Below, piece after piece: positions 6,167 to 11,193 of a stretch of DNA of 11,193 nucleotides. Position numbers and translations under genes: made by a program. Below the pieces are notes generated by a model. The model did no database searches. It was not told the origin of the DNA and was given only the letters and a program-made list of their open reading frames with translations. This DNA is from DASYQV01 sp036005125 (lineage in GTDB: Bacteria; Acidobacteriota; Vicinamibacteria; Vicinamibacterales; UBA2999), in the NCBI GenBank assembly GCA_036005125.1, contig DASYQV010000068.1:1-11193 (forward strand). The letters are read 5' to 3'. Within the stretch, counting starts at the first letter, position 1. Every line of letters begins with the position of its first letter.

Positions 6167-7219
6167 ATGACGCATCGATGTCTCGTTTCCGTGGGTGTCC
6201 TGACGGCGGTGACGGTGGTCCTGCTGGCCACACTCCCTGTCGCCGGCCAGGCGCCATCCAGCGCGGCGAAAACGAACGGCACGGCGAAGAAGGCCTACAC
6301 GCAGCCACGGACGCCGGACGGCCAGCCCGATCTGCAGGGCTTCTGGACCAACTCCACATATACGCCGCTGGAGCGGCCGAAGAACGTGACGAAAGAGTTG
6401 TACACGCCCGAAGAAGCGGAAGTGGCGGAAAAAGCCGCTGCCGCGCGCGAAGAGGAGCAGACCACGCCCGGCACCGTGGCCGACGTGCACTACGATCTCA
6501 CGCAGTTCGGACTGGACCGGCACCAGAACACGCTTGCAAGGAACCTGCGTACGTCGCTGATCGTGGATCCCCCGGATGGGAGACTGCCTCCCGTCACAGC
6601 CGAGGGAGAGAAGCGCGCGGCAGACGTTGCAGCGGCACGGAAAAAGATGGGGCCGCCGCTGGACGCCGCAGAGAACATGAACCTTGGCGACCGCTGCATC
6701 ATGATGGCGAACACGGGGCCACTTCTTCCAATGGGATATATGAGCACGTACCAGATCGTTCAGGGGCCGGGGCACGTGATGATTCTCTCCGAGAGGATGC
6801 ACGACTTCCGGATCATCCCGCTGGATGGTCGGCCGCACATCCCGTCGAACGTCCGCCAGTGGAAGGGCGACTCGCGCGGCCGCTGGGAGGGCAATACGCT
6901 CGTTGTCGAGACGACGAACTACAACAGCAAGAGGCCGGGCGTCGGCGACAACAGCGCCGCGGGTCAGTCGTTTCGAGGCGCCAGCGAGGACATGCGTCTG
7001 ACTGAATGGTTCACGCGGGTCGACGCCGAGACGATTCACTATCGATTCACGATCGACGATCCGAGGACGTGGACGAAACCGTGGACCGCAGAAGTTCCCA
7101 TGGCGAAGGACCGGATTCAAGGTCCGTTGTTCGAACACGCCTGCCACGAGGGCAATTACTCGATCGTGAATATGCTGAGGGGCGCGCGGGAGGCCGAGAA
7201 GAAAAAGGGCTCGAACTAA
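6167..7219 (+). CDS. Exported protein, long form of the P-R-T-P-D-G-Q-P-D-L-Q-G-F-W family (350 aa)
   Basis: Function unknown; paralogue of the 383-aa protein at 96-1247. The signal peptide covers residues 1-29 (hydrophobic 7-25, V-A-G-Q-A at the cleavage site). The blocks in order are PRTPDGQPDLQGFW (47-60), an acidic/Ala-rich helix with likely coiled-coil character (80-98), IVDPPDGRLPP (132-142), C177 in GDRCIMM, YQIVQGPGHVMILSE (195-209), GDSRGRWEGNTLVVETT (234-250), FTIDDPRTWTKPW (294-306) and ACHEGNYSIVNML (325-337). The same A-C-x-E-G-N-Y block ends the 383-aa paralogue and is absent from both short members, so it marks the long subfamily. ATG 6167 has AAAGGGAGA just upstream (6152-6160). 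The longer in-frame alternative at 6095 would overlap the previous gene and lacks a signal-like start. It is probably translated from the same transcript as the genes on either side (gaps 22 and 34 bp). Confidence 0.9.
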   Translation: MTHRCLVSVGVLTAVTVVLLATLPVAGQAPSSAAKTNGTAKKAYTQPRTPDGQPDLQGFWTNSTYTPLERPKNVTKELYTPEEAEVAEKAAAAREEEQTTPGTVADVHYDLTQFGLDRHQNTLARNLRTSLIVDPPDGRLPPVTAEGEKRAADVAAARKKMGPPLDAAENMNLGDRCIMMANTGPLLPMGYMSTYQIVQGPGHVMILSERMHDFRIIPLDGRPHIPSNVRQWKGDSRGRWEGNTLVVETTNYNSKRPGVGDNSAAGQSFRGASEDMRLTEWFTRVDAETIHYRFTIDDPRTWTKPWTAEVPMAKDRIQGPLFEHACHEGNYSIVNMLRGAREAEKKKGSN

Positions 7220-7253
7220 TCACGGGCTCTGCCCTTGGATTAGAGAGGACAAC

Positions 7254-7679
7254 ATGCGAACGAAATTGGTCGTCGTGGTTGCGGGCGCGAGCCTGCTGCT
7301 GGCCGCCGCGTCGGCGCGCGCGCATCATGCGTTCTCCGCGGAATTCGACATCAACAAGCCGATGAAGCTGCGGGGCACGCTGGTGAAGTGGGAGATGATC
7401 AATCCGCACTCGTGGTTTCATCTCGACGTCAAGGACCCGGACGGCAAAGTCACGCCGTGGATGATCGAAGGCGGTAGTCCAAACCAGCTCATCCGACTAG
7501 GTGTGACCAAGAAGACCATCACGATCGGAACCGAGCTCGTCGTCGACGTCTATCAGGCCAAGGACGGGACGAACAAGGCGGTCGGCCGGAACTTCGTGCT
7601 CGCCGATGGGACGCGGCTGTTTCTCGGCGGGTCTGCGCCCGGCGGCGGAGGTGACGGGAATTCGGCTACCAAGAAGTAA
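7254..7679 (+). CDS. Exported DUF6152-like small protein (141 aa), copy 2
   Basis: Function unknown; paralogue of the protein at 2291-2683. The signal peptide covers residues 1-23 and ends S-A-R-A directly before HHAFSAEFD, so the mature chain should start His-His (H24, H25). NPHSWFHLDVKD holds His52 and His56. The body continues with GKVTPWMIEGGSPNQL and GTELVVDVYQAKDG, matching copy 1 block by block. The C-terminus carries a Gly/Ser/Lys-rich tail (about 125-141) absent from copy 1, probably disordered. The ATG has AGAGAGGA upstream (7241-7248). It lies 34 bp after the 350-aa gene and is the last gene of the rightward unit. In the left operon the equivalent gene sits directly after the short family member, so gene order is not preserved between the two blocks. 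Metal binding at the N-terminus is an inference from the His-His position. Confidence 0.9.
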   Translation: MRTKLVVVVAGASLLLAAASARAHHAFSAEFDINKPMKLRGTLVKWEMINPHSWFHLDVKDPDGKVTPWMIEGGSPNQLIRLGVTKKTITIGTELVVDVYQAKDGTNKAVGRNFVLADGTRLFLGGSAPGGGGDGNSATKK

Positions 7680-7718
7680 CGGCCCACCTCAACGCGCGTT
7701 TCCGCGCGCGGCGTCTAT

Positions 7719-7779
7719 GTACGTAGGCCGCATCTTTAGATGCGGCCCAGGGCCGGGTCTAAAGACCCGGCGTACGTAC
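7719..7779. repeat. Twin-hairpin REP-like element
   Basis: Two perfect stem-loops lie in tandem: ggccgcatct/agatgcggcc (7726-7735 with 7738-7747) and gccgggtct/agacccggc (7752-7760 with 7763-7771). They are bracketed by the inverted pair GTACGTA (7719-7725) and TACGTAC (7773-7779), so the whole 61 bp can fold as a three-way or cruciform structure. The two loops read tt and aa in complementary contexts (ctttag, ctaaag). It follows the last gene of the secretory unit and could limit transcription into the next gene, but no T-tract follows, so it is not a classical terminator. A small GC hairpin at about 7691-7708 (acgcgcg...cgcgcgg) precedes it. Confidence 0.75.
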
Positions 7780-7804
7780 TGCGACCGTTGAATCTCCACA
7801 ACTG

Positions 7805-8827
7805 ATGTTCCTCGTCGCCCGGGCCCGACGTCTCATCGCGTCTCATCGCTGGCTCGAGAGGCTCGTCCCGTGGGGCGTGTCGATCGTCTCCCTCGCCCTC
7901 GGACTCGCCACGCTGTTCGTGTTCCGGCGCGGTCTGCCGCACGTGAGCTGGGTCGTGGGGTACCTGCTGCTCCTGTGGCTCGTGCTCACCGTGCTTGCCG
8001 AGGTTCGCGCGCCACTTGAAAAGCGCGGGCGACATCTGGTGGTGGGAGCTGGCGAGTACCTCCTCCAGACGCTCTGCCATGGGCTCCTGCTGTTTGTCCT
8101 GCCCGCCTACTACTTCGCGGCTACCGTCACCTCGCCCAATGTCGTGCTCGTGGTGCTCCTGGCCATTGGCGCGCTCCTCACCACCATCGATCCGTGGTAC
8201 CGGGCGATCGTTCATCCGCGCCCGTGGCTCCGATGCGTTCTGCTCGGCCTGGCCATGTTCGCCGGACTCAACGTTGCCCTCGCGCTCGTCGGGATCCGGC
8301 CGATCCTCGCCGCGGTGCTTGGCGCCGGCCTGACCGGCATTGCTCTGGCTCCGGCGCTGCGCCGGCCCGGGCGGCGTAACTTGATGTCCGCGGCCGGCGG
8401 GGCGGCGGCCCTCGCCGGGGTTGCCATGGCGGCGGTCTGGATCTATCCGGTCTGGGTGCCCCCGGCTCCCCTGTTCATGGCCCGGGCTGTCGTCGCACGC
8501 GATGTCGTCAACCTCGAGCCCGTGGATGTCGTCGACCGGGTCGTGACCACCGCGACCATCCTGAAGTGGGGCTCGCTCACCGCCTACACCGCGGTCTACG
8601 CGCCGGCCGGGATCCGGCAACCCATCGAGCACGTCTGGCAACGCGACGGGGTTCGCGTGGCCCGCATCCCGCTCACCGCAGCCGTGATGGGAGGCCGCCG
8701 CGAGGGCTTCCGCACGTTCTCGCGTCGCCGCGAGTGGCACCCGCCGATTGCCGGGCGCTACAGGGTGGACGTGATGACGGCCTCCGGCCAGCTGCTCGGA
8801 CGGCTCGCCTTCACGGTGAGCCCGTGA
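7805..8827 (+). CDS. Membrane protein with C-terminal DUF2914-like domain (DUF5924/DUF2914 type)
   Basis: Function unknown. The protein has 340 aa. The N-terminal two thirds hold about seven hydrophobic segments (roughly 22-40, 47-65, 85-105, 112-128, 142-162, 166-184, 197-215), so it should sit in the inner membrane. The C-terminal 90 residues fit the DUF2914 pattern: VVTTATILKW near 247-256, then PIEHVWQRDGVRVARIPL (273-290), GGRREGFRTFSRR (296-308) and GRYRVDVMTASGQLLGRLAF (317-336). This beta-rich domain probably lies outside the membrane. The family naming is from memory of this pattern and should be confirmed. No convincing ribosome site precedes the ATG at 7805, so the exact start is less certain than for the other genes. 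It lies 26 bp after the twin-hairpin element. No functional link to the secretory modules is evident. Confidence 0.85.
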   Translation: MFLVARARRLIASHRWLERLVPWGVSIVSLALGLATLFVFRRGLPHVSWVVGYLLLLWLVLTVLAEVRAPLEKRGRHLVVGAGEYLLQTLCHGLLLFVLPAYYFAATVTSPNVVLVVLLAIGALLTTIDPWYRAIVHPRPWLRCVLLGLAMFAGLNVALALVGIRPILAAVLGAGLTGIALAPALRRPGRRNLMSAAGGAAALAGVAMAAVWIYPVWVPPAPLFMARAVVARDVVNLEPVDVVDRVVTTATILKWGSLTAYTAVYAPAGIRQPIEHVWQRDGVRVARIPLTAAVMGGRREGFRTFSRRREWHPPIAGRYRVDVMTASGQLLGRLAFTVSP

Positions 8828-8840
8828 ACCGGATGCGCGC

Positions 8841-8869
8841 TTGCATTTATCGCCGCAGGTCTCTATGCT
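8841..8869 (+). promoter_or_regulatory. Candidate promoter of the lactate permease gene
   Basis: TTGCAT (8841-8846), a 17-bp spacer, then TATGCT (8864-8869). Spacing is ideal; the hexamers match consensus at three and four positions. Transcription would begin near 8876, leaving a leader of about 75 nt. This also argues against an in-frame TTG at 8841 being the translation start. Confidence 0.4.
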
Positions 8870-8951
8870 GCGCCACGTCCGGAGCGCGCGCGTCCACGTC
8901 GCGTCGCGCGCAGCCCTTCCTGATTGTCCGTCGAACCGCGGAGGAAGCGCG

Positions 8952-10595
8952 ATGTGGTCGCAGGTATACGATCCGCTCGGCAATGCCGCGCTGTCCCCAC
9001 TGATTGCGGCCCTCCCTATCGTGGTGCTGCTCGGCACGCTCGGCATTCTGCGGTACAGCGCTCATGTCGCGGCGCTGCTGGGACTCGCGACGTCGCTGCT
9101 CGTCGCGGTTGCCGTCTTCGGGATGCCGGCGCGGATGGCTGTCAGCACCGCGGTGTTTGGCGCCGCCTACGGTCTCTTCCCGATCGGCTGGATCATCCTC
9201 AACGTGATTTTTCTGTATCAACTGACGTCCGACCGCGGGCTCTTCGCCGTGCTGCGGCAGAGCATCACGACCGTCACCCGCGACCGGCGTCTGCAACTGC
9301 TCCTGGTCGCGTTCTGCTTCGGCGCCTTCTTCGAGGGCGCCGCCGGTTTCGGCACGCCGGTCGCCGTCACGGCTGCCATGCTCATCGGGCTCGGCTTTTC
9401 TCCGCTTGCTGCATCCGGCCTCTCGCTCATCGCGAACACGGCGCCGGTCGCCTACGGCGCGCTGGGGACGCCGATCATTGCGCTGCAGAACGTGACGAAT
9501 CTCGACCTGCTCGCGCTCAGCGCGATGGTGGGCCGTCAGCTCCCGGTGTTCTCGCTGATCGTGCCGTTCTGGCTCATCTGGGCCTTTGCCGGGCGGCGAG
9601 GCACGCTGGCGATCTGGCCAGCCGTCCTCATTGCGGGCGCTGCGTTCGCGATTCCGCAATTCCTGATTTCGAATTTTCACGGGCCCTGGCTCGTCGACGT
9701 CGTCTCGGCGGTGGTCTCGATGATGGCCGTCGTCGCGTTCCTGCGGGTGTGGCAGCCGCGTCAGATCTGGGAATCAACCGGGGAGCTGAGCAACGGGCCT
9801 TCCGCGCTCCAGCCGCCGCGGGCCCACACATCCAACGAGGTGCTGCGGGCGTGGGTGCCGTGGATCGTCCTGAGCGTCGTCGTTTTTCTGTGGGGGCTGC
9901 CTCAGGTGAAAGCGTTCCTGGACGGGATCTCCAGTCCCAGAATCCCGGTGGCGGGCCTTCACAACCTGGTTCAGCGTGTGCCGCCCGTCGTTCCCGGGCC
10001 GAGGCCCGAAGCCGCGATCTTCATCCTCAACTGGCTGTCAGCGACCGGCTCAGGGATCTTCGTGGCCGCCGTGATCGGCGGGCTGATCATGGGCTATTCG
10101 ATACGCGAGCTGGCCAGAAGCTACTGGCGCACGTTGACGCTGGTGCGTTTTTCGCTCCTCACGATCGCCGCGATGATGGCTGTGGGCTATACGACGCGCT
10201 ACAGCGGCCTCGACGCGACGATGGGGCTGGCGTTTGCCAGGACCGGCGTGCTGTATCCGATCTTCGGCACGATGCTGGGATGGCTCGGCGTGGCCCTGAC
10301 CGGATCGGACACGTCCTCCAACGTGCTGTTCGGCAGCCTGCAACGGATCACGGCGGAACAGTTGACGCTGAGCCCGACGCTGATGGCAGCGGCCAACAGC
10401 TCCGGCGGCGTGATGGGCAAGATGATTGACGCGCAATCGATCGTCGTGGCGAGCACGGCGACACGCTGGTACGGACACGAAGGAGACATCCTCCGGTACG
10501 TCTTCGTTCACAGCGTGGTGCTGGCGTTCCTCGTTGGACTGCTGGTCTTTCTGCAGGCCTACGTCGAGCCGTTTCGTTCGATGGTCGTGAGGTGA
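8952..10595 (+). CDS. lldP: L-lactate/glycolate permease, LldP (LctP) family
   Basis: Inner-membrane secondary transporter that takes up L-lactate, and in relatives also D-lactate or glycolate, with protons. The length of 547 aa is close to the roughly 550 usual for the family, and 12 or more hydrophobic segments span the protein. Diagnostic blocks are FCFGAFFEGAAGFGTPVA (121-138), NTAPVAYGALGTPI (162-175), TGSDTSSNVLFGSLQ (450-464) and NSSGGVMGKMIDAQSIVVA (482-500). ATG 8952 was chosen because GGAGGAA lies at 8940-8946 and the protein then begins like other permeases (W-x-Q-x-Y-D-P-L-G-N). An upstream in-frame TTG at 8841 would add 37 atypical residues and overlaps the candidate promoter. 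No lactate dehydrogenase, lldD/lutABC-type gene or regulator is visible in the window. The choice between lactate and glycolate cannot be made from sequence. Confidence 0.95.
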   Translation: MWSQVYDPLGNAALSPLIAALPIVVLLGTLGILRYSAHVAALLGLATSLLVAVAVFGMPARMAVSTAVFGAAYGLFPIGWIILNVIFLYQLTSDRGLFAVLRQSITTVTRDRRLQLLLVAFCFGAFFEGAAGFGTPVAVTAAMLIGLGFSPLAASGLSLIANTAPVAYGALGTPIIALQNVTNLDLLALSAMVGRQLPVFSLIVPFWLIWAFAGRRGTLAIWPAVLIAGAAFAIPQFLISNFHGPWLVDVVSAVVSMMAVVAFLRVWQPRQIWESTGELSNGPSALQPPRAHTSNEVLRAWVPWIVLSVVVFLWGLPQVKAFLDGISSPRIPVAGLHNLVQRVPPVVPGPRPEAAIFILNWLSATGSGIFVAAVIGGLIMGYSIRELARSYWRTLTLVRFSLLTIAAMMAVGYTTRYSGLDATMGLAFARTGVLYPIFGTMLGWLGVALTGSDTSSNVLFGSLQRITAEQLTLSPTLMAAANSSGGVMGKMIDAQSIVVASTATRWYGHEGDILRYVFVHSVVLAFLVGLLVFLQAYVEPFRSMVVR

Positions 10596-10840
10596 ACGGA
10601 GAGGACGCTGACGTGAATAGCTTGCCATCGCGGCAAAGGGCAGAGTGCGCGGAGAAAACTTCACGCAGAGGACGCTGAGGAGCCGAGTGACGCAGCGAAA
10701 CGCCACGCACATCACGCCGGTGGGGCGCGCTGCGCGCGCCATCGAGCGGCGGAATGGCCCAGCCTCTGCGCATCTCCGCGGCTCAGCGTTCTCTGCGTGA
10801 AACGTCTCAGCGAGCTCCGCCCGCTCTGCGTTCAACGAGC
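10593..10840. repeat. Inverted repeats of the dispersed cgcagag family
   Basis: The arms ttcacgcagag-g-acgctgag (10660-10679) and its inverted partner at 10782-10801 differ at one base and enclose about 100 bp. That interval includes a GC-rich self-complementary patch (gcgcgctgcgcgcgc, near 10727-10741). Additional related text flanks them: acggagaggacgctgac at about 10597-10613 and gtctcagcgagctc at 10804-10817, the latter identical to 15-28. Translated on the minus strand, this repeat and the 3736-4006 element both give a spurious H-A-E-N-A-E peptide, which confirms their kinship. No transposase is associated. Confidence 0.65.
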
Positions 10841-10949
10841 GAGGCAAGTTGACTAGTTAATTTCGATCGGGCTCCTTCGCGGTCGATCCTGGTCTCAGCC
10901 ACGAAGTCGATCGGCAGCGGAACTACTGGTATGTATCACCCAAACAGTA

Positions 10950-10974
10950 GCGGGCGCTCCCTTGTCGCGCCCGC
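10950..10974. other. GC-rich hairpin gcgggcgc / gcgcccgc
   Basis: A perfect 8-bp stem (10950-10957 with 10967-10974) around a 9-nt loop. No T-run follows on either strand, so intrinsic termination is not well supported. It may mark the end of the permease transcript or be a fortuitous GC palindrome. Confidence 0.4.
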
Positions 10975-11031
10975 GGAAACCGCGCTTGGAAGCTTGTTGT
11001 GACCATTACTCAATCAGTTGATACGGTCCGC

Positions 11032-11043
11032 TAGAATGGCGAT
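11032..11043 (+). promoter_or_regulatory. -10-like TAGAAT close to the start codon, possible leaderless start
   Basis: TAGAAT at 11032-11037 is six bases before the ATG at 11044, so transcription would begin at or next to the start codon. No ribosome site is visible before the gene, as expected for a leaderless message. No good -35 exists at 17 bp; TTGTGA at 10997-11002 is too far. The call is tentative. Confidence 0.35.
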
Positions 11044-11193
11044 ATGGATCGTACCTTCATGCTGATTGGGGCCGTTGCCGCACTGATCGGTGTCGGCTTC
11101 GGCGCGTTCGGTGCGCACGGCCTCCGGGCGCGGACGTCGCCGGACCTGCTCGCCGTCTTCGAGACCGGCGTCCGCTACCAGATGTACCACGCG
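11044..11193 (+). CDS. DUF423/TMEM256 (YgdD-like) small membrane protein, 3'-truncated by window
   Basis: The first 50 codons of a small inner-membrane protein of unknown function; it runs off the window without a stop. The start M-D-R-T-F leads into a hydrophobic segment (6-23), GVGFGAFGAHGLRAR (16-30), then LAVFETGVRYQMYHA (36-50). The G-A-F-G-A-H-G-L and F-x-T-G-x-x-Y-Q-x-Y-H-A patterns are characteristic of the DUF423 family, whose members are about 120-130 aa with four membrane segments. An alternative ATG at 11036 is in another frame and gives no family match. No ribosome site is apparent; a TAGAAT element sits just upstream. Confidence 0.85.
   Translation, partial: MDRTFMLIGAVAALIGVGFGAFGAHGLRARTSPDLLAVFETGVRYQMYHA

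Larger units (their letters stand above)
10596..11043. other. 448-bp intergenic region, no gene
   Basis: The left half is filled by the inverted repeats described separately. The right half (about 10850-11043) has lower GC and no credible open frame. It holds one 8-bp hairpin at 10950-10974 and a promoter-like element just before the next gene. A short hairpin ttgcc-atcgc-ggcaa (10622-10636) lies after the permease gene, but no T-tract follows it. Confidence 0.6.

Noticed and set aside
6080..7147. Minus-strand open frame of 355 codons
   Set aside because: It is antisense to the 350-aa exported protein, whose frame has a ribosome site, signal peptide and a paralogue in the window.
7719..7779. 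Classical intrinsic terminator
   Set aside because: The hairpins are strong, but neither strand shows a T-run after the stems, so a repeat element is the better description.
7736..9046. Minus-strand open frame of 436 codons
   Set aside because: It is antisense to the DUF5924/DUF2914-like and permease genes, has Arg/Gly/Glu/His-rich low-complexity content and runs through the twin-hairpin repeat. It is a GC-rich shadow frame.
8924..10429. Plus-strand open frame of 501 codons in another frame of the permease gene
   Set aside because: Its Arg/Ala/Gly-dominated composition and lack of motifs contrast with the permease frame, which carries the family's diagnostic blocks.
10050..10847. Minus-strand open frame of 265 codons
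   Set aside because: The N-terminal part is translated repeat (H-A-E-N-A-E peptide) and the remainder is antisense to the permease.

Overview
The window is GC-rich DNA with short intergenic gaps. It carries several Sec-exported proteins of one little-characterised family, whose hallmark is an N-terminal P-R-T-x-[DW]-G-K/Q-P-[DN]-[LF]-x-G-[IF]-W stretch and a later W-E-G-[DEN]-x-L-V-[VI] stretch. Such families, together with DUF6152-like proteins, are frequent in soil Acidobacteriota such as Vicinamibacterales. That placement is an inference from protein style, not from a marker gene.

Left block (about 1-3700, minus strand). A probable four-gene operon reads leftward: a 260-aa exported family protein (3489 to 2707), a 130-aa DUF6152-like exported protein (2683 to 2291), a family IV (HSL-like) alpha/beta-hydrolase (2267 to 1350) and a 383-aa exported family protein (1247 to 96). 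A good sigma70-type promoter lies at 3592-3619, with three short direct repeats abutting its -35 side.

Centre (3490-4117). This 628-bp divergent spacer has no gene. It holds the leftward promoter, the direct repeats and a 271-bp palindromic element (3736-4006) that can fold into a long branched hairpin.

Right block (4118-7679, plus strand). An exported NHL beta-propeller that keeps the catalytic signature of peptidyl-alpha-hydroxyglycine alpha-amidating lyase (PAL) is followed by a strong promoter. Then come a 266-aa family protein, a 350-aa family protein and a second DUF6152-like protein. The left and right blocks therefore contain the same three protein types (short family member, long family member, DUF6152-like), divergently arranged and each with one different enzyme (hydrolase or PAL-like lyase). 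This duplicated secretory module is the most interesting content. Both DUF6152-like proteins are predicted to be cleaved immediately before a His-His pair, which suggests a metal-binding mature N-terminus.

Far right (7680-11193). A compact twin-hairpin repeat (7719-7779) precedes a membrane protein of DUF5924/DUF2914 type, then an L-lactate/glycolate permease (LldP family) with its own candidate promoter. A 448-bp gene-free stretch follows, with dispersed inverted repeats. The window ends in the first 50 codons of a DUF423/TMEM256-like membrane protein. No RNA gene, CRISPR array, transposase or integrase was seen.
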